Counted from the stretch's first letter, positions 1-7,096 are shown. The stretch: 10,279 bases of DNA from DASSHC01 sp035693105 (GCA_035693105.1 DASSHC010000231.1:1-10279); one strand, 5' to 3'. Numbers and translations are program-made. The notes: generated by a model not told the origin, from the letters alone.

Positions 1-120
1 CACGGCCGCGACGAGGTCTTCCAGCGCCGCCTGCAGCTGTCGCAGCTCCACTACACCTGCACCTCCCCCGCCGCCGCCACCTCGCTGGCCGAGAATTATG
101 TCGGGCTGCAGCGGGTTTGA
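1..120 (+). CDS. pobA: 4-hydroxybenzoate 3-monooxygenase, C-terminal end (partial)
   Basis: The window opens inside a gene read in frame 1 and closed by TGA at 118-120; only the last 39 residues are visible. They run HGRDEVFQRRLQLSQLHY and end in SLAENYVGLQRV. The pattern FQRRLQ..QL.Y followed by AENYVGL matches the end of p-hydroxybenzoate hydroxylase (PobA), whose Pseudomonas form ends in a closely similar IAENYVGLP. PobA is a cytosolic FAD- and NAD(P)H-dependent enzyme that hydroxylates 4-hydroxybenzoate to protocatechuate, the substrate of the dioxygenase encoded just downstream, so context supports the call. The FAD-binding part lies outside the window, so the assignment rests on this short tail and on position. 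Another flavin monooxygenase of the same fold is possible but less likely. Confidence 0.75.
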   Translation, partial: HGRDEVFQRRLQLSQLHYTCTSPAAATSLAENYVGLQRV

Positions 121-203
121 TGGCTGATGGCAGATTGCGGCCTTCATCCAGGGCTGACGCTGTCCGGCGGCACGAACGCCGCACCGCAGGCGCTGCCCGC
201 CCG

Positions 204-210
204 AAAGGAA
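204..210 (+). promoter_or_regulatory. ribosome binding site that fixes the pcaC start
   Basis: AAAGGAA lies five bases before the GTG at 216. The same frame stays open upstream to a TTG at 117 and an ATG at 120 that overlaps the pobA stop, but those give about 33 extra residues without resemblance to the PcaC N-terminus. This site favours the GTG. Confidence 0.6.
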
Positions 211-215
211 CGCTC

Positions 216-608
216 GTGACCGAGTCGCGCTACGACCAGGGGTTGCAGGTCCGGCGGGAGGTGCTGGGCGAGGAGCACGTCGCGCGGGCGCTGGCGCGGC
301 AGACGGCCTTTGACGCCGATTTCCAGCGCTACATCACCGAGGCGGCCTGGGGCGGCGTCTGGGCGCGTCCCGGCCTCGACCGGCGCACGCGCAGCCTGCT
401 GACCATCGTCATGCTGGCCGCGCTGGGCCGCACCGAGGAGCTGGCGCTCCACCTGCGCGCCAGCCGCAACACCGGTGTCGCGCCGGGCGAGATCGCCGAG
501 GCGCTGCTCCAGGTGGCGGTCTACGCCGGGGTGCCCGCGGCCAACACCGCCTTCCGCATCGCCAAAGAGGTGCTCGGGATCTCGCCCGAGAGCGGGACGA
601 CGGAGTAG
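216..608 (+). CDS. pcaC: 4-carboxymuconolactone decarboxylase
   Basis: The product decarboxylates 4-carboxymuconolactone to beta-ketoadipate enol-lactone in the cytosol, the third step of protocatechuate ortho-cleavage. From the GTG start the protein has 130 residues, the normal length of stand-alone PcaC. The N-terminus (RYDQGLQVRREVLGEEHV, residues 5-22) is the characteristic PcaC opening, followed by the carboxymuconolactone decarboxylase domain at about residues 35-120, with TEAAWGGVWARPGLDRRTRSL and ELALHLRASRNTG (His79), then VYAGVPAANTAF. It lacks the CXXC of AhpD relatives, as expected for PcaC. It is not fused to PcaD, unlike the PcaL form of many actinobacteria. It starts 95 bases after pobA and ends 25 bases before pcaH, so it is probably in one operon with both. 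Confidence 0.93.
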   Translation: MTESRYDQGLQVRREVLGEEHVARALARQTAFDADFQRYITEAAWGGVWARPGLDRRTRSLLTIVMLAALGRTEELALHLRASRNTGVAPGEIAEALLQVAVYAGVPAANTAFRIAKEVLGISPESGTTE

Positions 609-620
609 GCTTCGCCCGAG

Positions 621-626
621 AGGAGG
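621..626 (+). promoter_or_regulatory. strong ribosome binding site that fixes a TTG start for pcaH
   Basis: A perfect AGGAGG sits seven bases before the TTG at 634. No in-frame ATG exists near the expected N-terminus (the first in-frame ATG encodes Met127), and pcaC ends at 608. The pair of a consensus site and a correctly placed TTG therefore decides the start. Confidence 0.75.
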
Positions 627-633
627 GAGTATC

Positions 634-1365
634 TTGAGCACGACGACGATCGGTGAGATCGTGCGCGGGGACCGCGAGGTCTTCCCGCCGTTCCTCTACG
701 CGGCCTACCGCTCGACCGTGCTGCGCTCGCCCAGGCTGCCGCTGATCGAGGTGCCGCTGACGCTCTCGGAGCTGACCGGGCCGGGCCCGGCCATCAGCGC
801 GGTCACGCCCGAGGACGCCGACCTGACGCGTAACGCCGGCACCGGCGGCGAGGCCATCGGCCAGCGTATCATCGTCACGGGGCGCGTGCTGGACGACCGG
901 GGGCAGCCGGTGCCGCATACGCTGCTCGAGATCTGGCAGGCGAACGCCGCCGGGCGCTATCTGCACAAGAGCGACCAGTGGCCGGCGCCGCTCGATCCCA
1001 ATTTCCTGGGCATGGGCCGCTGCCTGACCGACGAGCAGGGAGTCTACCGCTTCCTCTCGATCCACCCCGGCGCCTACCCCTGGAAGAACGACATCAACGC
1101 CTGGCGCCCGTCGCACATCCACTTCTCGCTGCTCGGCCCGGCCACCGTCTCGCGCCTGGTGACGCAGATGTACTTCCCCGGCGATCCGCTGCACGCGCTC
1201 GACCCGATCCTGAGCGCGGTGCCCGCGGCGGCGCGCCCCTGGCTGATCGCCGGATACGCGCACGACGTGACCGAGGAGGAGTGGGCGCTGGGCTACCGCT
1301 GGGATATCGTCCTGCGCGGCGCAACAGCCACGCCGTTCGAGCCGCCGCGAGAGGAGCCGCGATGA
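634..1365 (+). CDS. pcaH: protocatechuate 3,4-dioxygenase, beta (catalytic iron) subunit
   Basis: With PcaG this cytosolic non-haem Fe(III) enzyme splits the ring of protocatechuate between its two hydroxyls using O2, giving 3-carboxy-cis,cis-muconate. The 243-residue length fits PcaH. An N-terminal segment with RSPRLPLIEVPLTLSELTGP (31-50) precedes the intradiol dioxygenase domain. The four iron ligands are all present: Tyr109 in GRYLHK, Tyr148 in GAYPW, and His161 and His163 in WRPSHIHFSL, with the conserved Arg158 beside them. The spacing is the same as in the Pseudomonas enzyme (Tyr108, Tyr147, His160, His162). The start is a TTG behind a perfect AGGAGG. The stop overlaps the pcaG start (ATGA, 1362-1365), implying coupled translation of the two subunits. 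Confidence 0.95.
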   Translation: MSTTTIGEIVRGDREVFPPFLYAAYRSTVLRSPRLPLIEVPLTLSELTGPGPAISAVTPEDADLTRNAGTGGEAIGQRIIVTGRVLDDRGQPVPHTLLEIWQANAAGRYLHKSDQWPAPLDPNFLGMGRCLTDEQGVYRFLSIHPGAYPWKNDINAWRPSHIHFSLLGPATVSRLVTQMYFPGDPLHALDPILSAVPAAARPWLIAGYAHDVTEEEWALGYRWDIVLRGATATPFEPPREEPR

Positions 1366-1943
1366 CCACGCCGGGACTGACCCCCGCGCAGACCGTGGGG
1401 CCGTTCTTCGCCCCGGCCCTGCTGCGGGCCGACATGCGCCGCAACGTGGTGGCCGGACCGGAGATCGCGGGGGAGCGCATCCGCATCGAGGGGCGCGTGC
1501 TGGACGGTGAGGGCGCGCCGGTGCCCGACGCGCTGGTCGAGATCTGGCAGGCCAACAGCCACGGGCGCTACCACCACCCGGCGGATACCCGCCCGCTGCC
1601 GCTCGACCCGCGCTTCACCGGCTTCGGCCGCAGCGGCGCCGACGAGGCGGGCGGCTACTGGTTCGAGACGATCAAGCCGGGGCGCGTGCCCTTCGACCAG
1701 GAGCGCACGCAGGCGCCGCACATCGTGGTCACCGTCTTCTCGCGCGGCCTGCTCAACCATCTGGTGACGCGGCTCTACTTCGAGGACGAGCCGGCCAACG
1801 CCGAGGATCCGGTGCTGGCCCGCGTCCCCGCCGAGCGCCGCGGCACGCTGCTGGCCAAACGCTCCGAGGAGCACGGCGCGGTCGTCTACCGCCTCGACAT
1901 CGTCCTGCAGGGCAGTGGCGAGACCGCCTTCTTCAACGTGTAG
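1362..1943 (+). CDS. pcaG: protocatechuate 3,4-dioxygenase, alpha subunit
   Basis: This is the structural partner of PcaH in the (alpha-beta)n dioxygenase. At 193 residues it is close to the usual length of about 200. It begins with LTPAQTVGPFFAPAL (6-20), the typical alpha-subunit opening, and shares the beta fold, including DALVEIWQANSHGRYHHP (56-73). The iron site is degenerate, as known for PcaG: the segment aligned with the PcaH ligands reads QAPHIVVTVFSRG (117-129), so the second histidine is replaced by Val122, and the KPGRVPF segment (105-111) has no tyrosine. The ATG overlaps the pcaH stop by ATGA, with GAGGAG at 1351-1356 inside pcaH. The frame stays open far upstream inside pcaH, but that stretch is a shadow. 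pcaB follows after 125 bases. Confidence 0.95.
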   Translation: MTTPGLTPAQTVGPFFAPALLRADMRRNVVAGPEIAGERIRIEGRVLDGEGAPVPDALVEIWQANSHGRYHHPADTRPLPLDPRFTGFGRSGADEAGGYWFETIKPGRVPFDQERTQAPHIVVTVFSRGLLNHLVTRLYFEDEPANAEDPVLARVPAERRGTLLAKRSEEHGAVVYRLDIVLQGSGETAFFNV

Positions 1944-1958
1944 GGACGTGCGCGGGCG

Positions 1959-2059
1959 TCCTCGCTGTAGGGACAGGCCCCCGTGCCTGCCCTCGTGGCC
2001 CAACGCACCGGCAATGGGGCAACGAGTGCGGCCACGGGGGGCCGCCCCTACAGCGAGGA
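1959..2059 (+). repeat. long imperfect inverted repeat (MITE- or REP-like), copy A
   Basis: The left arm at 1959-1987 and right arm at 2031-2059 are reverse complements at 25 of 29 positions, with the outer 14 pairs (TCCTCGCTGTAGGG) perfect and a 43-base centre. The left arm from 1967 (GTAGGGACAGGCCCCCGTGC, continuing to 2000) matches 8378-8411 at 30 of 34 positions, so the element belongs to a family with at least two members here. No coding sequence is present. It fills nearly all of the pcaG-pcaB gap. A small non-autonomous insertion or a REP-type hairpin fits; neither a target duplication nor a transposase was identified. Confidence 0.75.
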
Positions 2060-2060
2060 G
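1959..2060 (+). promoter_or_regulatory. possible leader hairpin covering the pcaB ribosome binding site
   Basis: The pcaB ribosome binding site, GAGGAG at 2055-2060, lies almost wholly in the right arm of the inverted repeat; bases 2055-2059 would pair with 1959-1963. In an mRNA running from pcaG into pcaB the stem would therefore hide the site unless a ribosome, helicase or other factor opens it. Pairing is visible in the sequence; the regulatory effect is inference. It might instead act as a partial terminator or as a protector of the pcaHG mRNA 3' end. Confidence 0.4.
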
Positions 2061-2068
2061 GCCACCCC

Positions 2069-3409
2069 ATGGACGAGACGGAAACCCTCTTCAGCACGCC
2101 GGAGATGGCGCGCGTCTTCTCGGCGGAGAACCACCTGCGCCAGATGCTGGCCTTCGAGGCCGCGCTGGCGCGCGCCGAGGCGCGGGCGGGCGTCCTCCCG
2201 CCCGAGGCGGCCGAGGCCATCGTCGCCGCCTGTGCGCCTGAGCGCTACGACGTGGCCGCGCTCTACCGCGAGGCGGCGCGCGCCGGCACGCTCGCCATCC
2301 CGCTGGTGCGCGCGCTGACCGCCCAGGCCGGCGAGGCCGGCGACTACGTCCACTGGGGCGCCACCAGCCAGGACGCCGAGGACACCGCCGTGGTGCTCCA
2401 GGTGCGCGAGGGGCTGGCGCTGCTCGACGCCGGGCTGCTGGCCGTGGGCGCCACCTGCGCCGCGCTGGCCGAGCGCCACCGCGACACGCTGATGAGCGGC
2501 CGCACGCTCTTGCAGCAGGCATTACCCATCACCTTCGGGCTGAAGGCGGCGCGCTGGCTGGGGCTGGTCACGCGCCAGGCGCGGCGGCTGCGCCGGGTGG
2601 CCGATGAGGTGCTGGTGGTGCAGTTCGGCGGCGCGGCCGGGACGCTGGCGGCGCTGGGAGCGCACGGCCTGGCGGTCAGCACCCTGCTGGCGCAGGAGCT
2701 GGGGTTGGCCGAGCCGGATCTCCCCTGGCACGCCGAGCGCGACCGGATCGGCGCGCTGGCCGGGGCGCTCGGCGTCGTCGCTGGGGCGATGGCCAAGATC
2801 GCGCAGGATCTGGTGCTGCTGGGGCAGAGCGAGGTGGGCGAGGTCGCGCCGGGGGCGGGCAGCGGCAAGGGCGGCTCCTCGGCTATGCCCCAGAAGCGCA
2901 ACCCGGTCGACGCCACCTTCGCCCTGGCCTCGGCGCGGCTGGCACTCGGGCAAGTGCCGGTGTTGCTGGGCGCGCTGGCGCAGGAGCACGAGCGCGCGGC
3001 TGGCGGCTGGCAGGCGGAGTGGGACACGCTGCCGCGGCTCTTCCGGACGACGGCGGGGGCGGTGGCGCGCGTGCACGCCGCGCTCGCGGAGCTGGAGGTC
3101 GACGCCGGGCGCATGGCCGCGAACCTGGCCGAGCCGCACGGCCTGGCGATGGCCGAGGCGTTGACGATGGCGCTGGCCCCGCGCCTCGGCCGTCCCGCCG
3201 CCTACCGGCTGGCGCAGGCCGCCTGCGAGCGTGCTGTCGTCGACGGTATCGACCTGCGCGAGGCGGCTCTGGCCGATCCCGGGATTCGCGCCGCGCTCCC
3301 CGAGGACGCCGTCGCGCGGATCTTCGACCCACACCACTACCTCGGCAGCAGCGACACTCTGATCGATCGCGCCCTGGCCGGCTTCCGTGCGCTCTCGACG
3401 TCTCCGTAG
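2069..3409 (+). CDS. pcaB: 3-carboxy-cis,cis-muconate cycloisomerase
   Basis: This cytosolic enzyme lactonises 3-carboxy-cis,cis-muconate, the product of PcaHG, to 4-carboxymuconolactone, the substrate of PcaC. The 446 residues fit bacterial PcaB and the fumarase/aspartase/argininosuccinate lyase fold. Conserved regions in order are HWGATSQDAEDTA (95-107), the basic-acid region RTLLQQALPITFGLKAA (145-161) and the family signature GSSAMPQKRNP (269-279) within the flexible catalytic-serine loop GSGKGGSSAMPQKRNPV. A bacterial PcaB-type C-terminal helical region ends near FDPHHYLGSSDTLIDRAL (419-436). Adenylosuccinate lyase is the main alternative, but TSQD with LLQQALP and the pca neighbours favour PcaB. 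The ATG has GAGGAG eight bases upstream, inside the right arm of an inverted repeat. It is the last of the visible pca genes; a promoter for the next gene follows. Confidence 0.93.
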   Translation: MDETETLFSTPEMARVFSAENHLRQMLAFEAALARAEARAGVLPPEAAEAIVAACAPERYDVAALYREAARAGTLAIPLVRALTAQAGEAGDYVHWGATSQDAEDTAVVLQVREGLALLDAGLLAVGATCAALAERHRDTLMSGRTLLQQALPITFGLKAARWLGLVTRQARRLRRVADEVLVVQFGGAAGTLAALGAHGLAVSTLLAQELGLAEPDLPWHAERDRIGALAGALGVVAGAMAKIAQDLVLLGQSEVGEVAPGAGSGKGGSSAMPQKRNPVDATFALASARLALGQVPVLLGALAQEHERAAGGWQAEWDTLPRLFRTTAGAVARVHAALAELEVDAGRMAANLAEPHGLAMAEALTMALAPRLGRPAAYRLAQAACERAVVDGIDLREAALADPGIRAALPEDAVARIFDPHHYLGSSDTLIDRALAGFRALSTSP

Positions 3410-3438
3410 CGCGCCCCCAGCGAGAACGGCCGTCGCGC

Positions 3439-3466
3439 TTCACGCTGTCTCACAACTCGATATAAT
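3439..3466 (+). promoter_or_regulatory. sigma70-type promoter for the large regulator
   Basis: A perfect TATAAT at 3461-3466 stands 16 bases after TTCACG (3439-3444, four of six matches to TTGACA). A perfect -10 box is unlikely by chance in such GC-rich DNA. Initiation near 3473 would give a leader of about 93 bases before the GTG at 3566. This suggests the regulator is transcribed on its own rather than only from the pca genes. Confidence 0.6.
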
Positions 3467-3484
3467 CGTGGCACAGCATCAGTT

Positions 3485-3498
3485 ACCCATCCGTGGGT
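3485..3498 (+). promoter_or_regulatory. small inverted repeat in the regulator leader
   Basis: ACCCA-tccg-TGGGT forms a perfect five-base-pair hairpin with a four-base loop, 12 or so bases after the predicted transcription start. It could be a short operator half-site pair or a leader hairpin. It is short enough to arise by chance. Confidence 0.25.
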
Positions 3499-3565
3499 GC
3501 CTTGCGCGGCGAGGCGCCCGCTGGAGTGGCATGCCGGGGGTGGTCCGGATAGGGGAAGTAGACCG

Positions 3566-6500
3566 GTGAGCGAGGACGATTCGCATGCCGAGCCGGCGAC
3601 GCTGCGCGTCGCGCTGCTGGGTGGCTTTCGGGTGGCGGCGGGGGAAGTAGAGCTACCGGCCGCCTGGCGCAGCCGCAAGGCCGCCCAGGTCGTCAAGCTC
3701 CTGGCCGTCGCGCCCGCGCACGCCCTCCACCCCGAGCAGCTTACCGAGTGGCTCTGGCCCGCGGCCGACCCCGCGTTCGCCGCCAACAACCTGCGCCAGA
3801 CCCTCCACGTCGCCCGCCGCTACCTGCGGCAACTGCCACTCGACCCCGCGCAGGTGCTGCGCACCCACGGCGAGCGCGTCCTGCTCTATCCGCCCGCGTG
3901 CGTGGCGCTCGACGTCACCGCCTTCGAGACCACCGCCACCGCCGCGCGCCGCTGCGATGATCCGCGCGTCATCTGGGAAGCGATCGAGCGCTACACCGGC
4001 CCCCTCCTGCCCGATGATCTCTATGAGGACTGGGCCGCCGCGCGCCGCGAAGCGTTGGCCCAGACCTACCGCGCCCTCCTCGACCAGGTCGCCCAGCTGC
4101 ACCAGGCGCGCGGCGAGTTCCCCCAGGCGATCAGCGCGCTGCGGCGCCTGGTCGTGGCCGAGCCGGCCGACGAGGCGGCCCACCTGCGCCTGATGGAGCT
4201 CTACGCCGCCGGCGGGCAGCGGCCCCTGGCGCTGCGACAGTACCAGCAGCTCGTCCAGGCGCTGGCGCGGGAGCTGGACCTCGAGCCGGAGCCGGCCACG
4301 CAGGCCCGCTACCAGGCCATCAAGCGGGGCGAGACGCCCGCGCGGCCGGCGGTAACGGCCTCACCGCCGCCTCAACTACTCCCCGCCATGAGCATGACGA
4401 CCCTCACCAGCTTCATCGGGCGAGAGGAGGAGATCGCGCGCCTGCGGGAGATCATCCCGGCCAACCGGCTGGTCACACTGACCGGGGCCGGTGGCAGCGG
4501 CAAGACCCGGCTGGCGCTCGAAGCCGCCCGCGCGCTCCTGCCGGCCTTCCGCGACGGTGTCCGGCTGGTGGAGCTGGCGCCGCTGCGTGATCCGTCGCTG
4601 ATCATGCAGGCGGTCGCGGCGGCGCTCCAGCTTCGCGAGGAGCCGGGCCGGGCGCCGCGGGAGGCGGTGGTCGATCACCTGGGCCAGCGCGAGCTGCTGC
4701 TCATCCTGGACAACTGCGAGCACCTGATCGAGGGGTGCGCGGACGAGGCGCGCTGGCTGCTCGACGCCTGCCCGGCGTTGCACATCCTGGCGACCAGCCG
4801 CGCGCGCCTCGGGCTGGCCGGCGAGCTGATCTGGCGGGTCGCGCCGCTGCCCGTTCCGGCGCCGGGCCAATCCACTAACCTCGACCAGCTTGGCGCCGTG
4901 CCGGCGGTGCGCCTCTTCATCGAGCGGGCGCGGCTCACCCGGCCAAACCTCGCGCTCACGGCGGAGACCGCGCCCGCGGTGGCCGCCATCTGCCGCGGCC
5001 TGGATGGCCTGCCGCTGGCGCTTGAGCTGGTCGCCGCGCGCACCAATGTTCTCACGCTGGCCCAGATCGCCGAGCGCCTGGGCGACAGCCTGCGCCTGCT
5101 GGTCGCGGGCCCGCGCGACCGGGACGAGCGCCACCGGGCGCTGCGGGCCACACTGGAGTGGAGCGAGCGGTTGCTCGCGCCAGCGGAGCGGGCGTTGTTC
5201 CACCGGCTGGCCGTGTTCAGCGGCGGCTTCACCCTGGAGGCCGCCGAGGCGGTCGGCGCGGGCGAGCCGATCGGCTCGGAGCAAGTCCTCGATCTCCTGG
5301 CCGGCCTGGTGGACCAGTCGCTGGTGCTGGTTGATGAGCACGACGGAGCGAGCCGCTTTCGCCTGCTGGAGCCGGTGCGCCACTTCGCGGCGGAGCGGCT
5401 TCGCGACCGCGGTGAGCTGGACGCGACGCGCTGCCGGCATGCCGCGTACTACCTGCGGCTGGCGCAGGAGGCTGAGGCCTTCCTCTTCGGCCCAGAGCAG
5501 GCCGCCTGGCTGGCGCGGCTGGAGCGCGAGCACGACAACCTGCGGGTGGCGCTCAGCTGGGCGCTGGAGCACGAGGGCGACGAGGCGTTGCGCCTGGCCG
5601 CCGCGCTCGCGCGCTTCTGGGAGCTGCGTGGCCACCTGACCGAGGGCCGCGCCTGGATGCGGCGAGTGCTGGCGAATCCCGGTGGATCGGCCGCGCTGCG
5701 GGCGAAGGTCCTGACCGGCGCGGGCACGCTCGCCTGGCGGGAGGGTGACAATCGCGGCGCGGCGACCCTGCACCAGGAGTGTCTGGAGCTTTATCGGCAG
5801 CTCGGGGAGACGGGAGGTATGGCGCTCGCCCTGGTCAACCTCGGCGCGCAGGCGCTGAATCAGAAGGACTACGACCACGCGGAGAAGCTAGTCGCGGAGA
5901 GCCTGAGCCTGGCCCGGCAAGTGCAGGATGACAACATCATCGTCATGGCGCTGACCAATCTTGGGCTCATCGCGCTCGGGCGCGGCGACTACGCTCGCTC
6001 GGCCGCGTTCTATGAAGAGTCCTTGCCCGTCTCGCGCCGGATACCGAACAAGCACTATATCGCCGTGGCGGTCCAGAACCTGGGCGAGATCGCGCACCAC
6101 CAGGGAGACGATCAACGCGCGCTGGCGCTCCATCGCGAAAGCCTGTCGCTGGCCGTCGAGCTCAACGATATGGTGTCCACCGCTTTCTGCCTGGAGGAGA
6201 TAGCGGCCATCGACGTGACCCACGACGATCCCGCGCGGGCGGCACGCTTCCTCGGCGCCGCCGCGGCCATCCGCGAGGCCACCAACTCACCACCGCCGGC
6301 CAACTACCGCGCGCAGCTCTACGACCCCGCCGTCGACGCGGCGCGAGGGAGGCTGGGCGAAGTGGCCTTTGCCGCCGCTTGGGACGCCGGCAGGCGGCTG
6401 ACGCAGGAAGCCGCCGTAGCGGAGGCGCTGGCTGCCAGCAACCCGGCGCCGGTCACCACGGCCGCGCTCAGCCCGCGCGAGCGCGACGTGGCGCTGCTCG

Positions 6501-6664
6501 TCGCGCGGGGCCAGACCAACCGCCAGATCGCCTCGACCCTGGGCATCGCCGAGCGCACGGTCGACAACCATGTCAGCCACATCTTGCGCAAGCTCGGGTT
6601 CGCCACGCGCCAGCAGATCGCTGGCCGCCTGACCGCGGACAGCGCCGCGTCCTCCACGGCCTGA
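3566..6664 (+). CDS. STAND-type transcriptional regulator: winged helix-BTAD-NB-ARC-TPR-LuxR HTH
   Basis: This 1032-residue cytosolic protein is built as an ATP-dependent signal-integrating transcription factor. In order: an OmpR/SARP-like winged helix (about 12-110, LRVALLGGFRV...NNLRQTLHVARRYL); a bacterial transcriptional activator domain (about 115-255, with YTGPLLPDDLYEDWAAARRE and HLRLMELYAAGGQRPLALRQY); NB-ARC (about 283-500) opening FIGREEEI, with Walker A GAGGSGKT (307-314), Walker B LLLILDN (377-383), the ATSR motif (409-412) and GLPLAL (481-486); a winged-helix linker with LVDQSLV (581-587); TPR-like repeats (about 710-900, with VNLG, TNLG and QNLG at near 40-residue intervals); and a LuxR HTH (968-1022, LSPRERDVALLVARGQTNRQIASTLG). 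All ATPase motifs look intact. The GTG start has AGGGGAAG (3551-3558) upstream; an earlier in-frame GTG at 3497 lacks such support. Ligand and targets are unknown; regulation of the adjacent pca genes is inference. Confidence 0.9.
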   Translation: MSEDDSHAEPATLRVALLGGFRVAAGEVELPAAWRSRKAAQVVKLLAVAPAHALHPEQLTEWLWPAADPAFAANNLRQTLHVARRYLRQLPLDPAQVLRTHGERVLLYPPACVALDVTAFETTATAARRCDDPRVIWEAIERYTGPLLPDDLYEDWAAARREALAQTYRALLDQVAQLHQARGEFPQAISALRRLVVAEPADEAAHLRLMELYAAGGQRPLALRQYQQLVQALARELDLEPEPATQARYQAIKRGETPARPAVTASPPPQLLPAMSMTTLTSFIGREEEIARLREIIPANRLVTLTGAGGSGKTRLALEAARALLPAFRDGVRLVELAPLRDPSLIMQAVAAALQLREEPGRAPREAVVDHLGQRELLLILDNCEHLIEGCADEARWLLDACPALHILATSRARLGLAGELIWRVAPLPVPAPGQSTNLDQLGAVPAVRLFIERARLTRPNLALTAETAPAVAAICRGLDGLPLALELVAARTNVLTLAQIAERLGDSLRLLVAGPRDRDERHRALRATLEWSERLLAPAERALFHRLAVFSGGFTLEAAEAVGAGEPIGSEQVLDLLAGLVDQSLVLVDEHDGASRFRLLEPVRHFAAERLRDRGELDATRCRHAAYYLRLAQEAEAFLFGPEQAAWLARLEREHDNLRVALSWALEHEGDEALRLAAALARFWELRGHLTEGRAWMRRVLANPGGSAALRAKVLTGAGTLAWREGDNRGAATLHQECLELYRQLGETGGMALALVNLGAQALNQKDYDHAEKLVAESLSLARQVQDDNIIVMALTNLGLIALGRGDYARSAAFYEESLPVSRRIPNKHYIAVAVQNLGEIAHHQGDDQRALALHRESLSLAVELNDMVSTAFCLEEIAAIDVTHDDPARAARFLGAAAAIREATNSPPPANYRAQLYDPAVDAARGRLGEVAFAAAWDAGRRLTQEAAVAEALAASNPAPVTTAALSPRERDVALLVARGQTNRQIASTLGIAERTVDNHVSHILRKLGFATRQQIAGRLTADSAASSTA

Positions 6665-6815
6665 CTCCGCCGGCCACCGCGAACGCTGAGTCTACCTACT
6701 GTCACCGCCTACCCCGCCCACGCCCTCTCCTAACGGCCAGCTAATCGTGTCCCGCTACATTGGAGCAAGCGACCGTGGTTCGACCGACCAGGCGGCAGAG
6801 AGAGGGAGCAGCAGC
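6665..6815 (+). other. intergenic gap after the regulator
   Basis: These 151 bases hold no recognisable gene. There is no clear hairpin terminator after the regulator stop. TACATT at 6756-6761 resembles a -10 box (four of six), but no -35 box stands at a suitable distance. AGAGGGAG (6801-6808) is the ribosome binding site of the following small gene. Confidence 0.4.
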
Positions 6816-7040
6816 ATGGTCCGGCTCCAGCACTCGTTTCTGCTGCGCTGGTGGGTTCTGGACGGCGGGGGCACGCGGATCGAACTGCTGCACATTCAGT
6901 CCGGCGCCCGCGTCGTCGTCAGCTCGCCGACGGAAGCCCTGGACTGGATGGGGCGGGGCGCGGACCCGGCAGGCGACGCAGGGGGCGAAGCGAGAGACGA
7001 TCTTCAGAGGGGAGGGCGCACCGTCGAGCCGAGCAACTAG
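6816..7040 (+). CDS. small hypothetical protein, 74 residues
   Basis: I do not recognise a named family. The ATG has AGAGGGAG seven bases upstream, and the encoded protein begins MVRLQHSFLLRWWVLDGGGT followed by RIELLHIQSGARVVVSSPTEALDWM, which reads as a compact beta-rich domain of about 45 residues with a strand-turn-strand pattern, then a polar tail rich in Gly, Asp and Arg (46-74). It has neither a signal peptide nor membrane segments. The same frame is open back to a GTG at 6747, but the extra stretch is low-complexity and has no ribosome binding site. Its ordered hydrophobic pattern argues for a real gene. It lies between the regulator and a secreted-protein gene on the same strand. Confidence 0.65.
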   Translation: MVRLQHSFLLRWWVLDGGGTRIELLHIQSGARVVVSSPTEALDWMGRGADPAGDAGGEARDDLQRGGRTVEPSN

Positions 7041-7096
7041 TGGAGAAGCCTCACGCGACCGGCAGCGACTGAGCGGGCGGCGACGGATCGGTGACG

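Noticed and set aside
117..215. N-terminal extension of pcaC from TTG 117 or ATG 120
   Set aside because: The ATG overlaps the pobA stop and could suggest coupling, but the added residues do not resemble PcaC, and AAAGGAA stands directly before the GTG at 216.
409..1263. 284-codon open frame on the - strand over pcaC and pcaH
   Set aside because: Arg-rich, low-complexity translation opposite two well-supported genes; a shadow frame.
978..1361. Upstream in-frame extension of pcaG
   Set aside because: It overlaps pcaH in another frame and is Arg/Pro-rich; the ATG at 1362 matches the normal PcaG N-terminus (LTPAQTVGPFF).
4376..5878. 500-codon open frame on the - strand inside the regulator gene
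   Set aside because: It is antisense to the conserved NB-ARC/TPR coding region, and its translation is rich in Arg, Gln and Leu without any domain pattern. GC-rich genes often leave the opposite frame open.
6756..6761. TACATT as a -10 promoter box for the 74-residue gene
   Set aside because: Only four of six matches, and no acceptable -35 hexamer at 16-18 bases.
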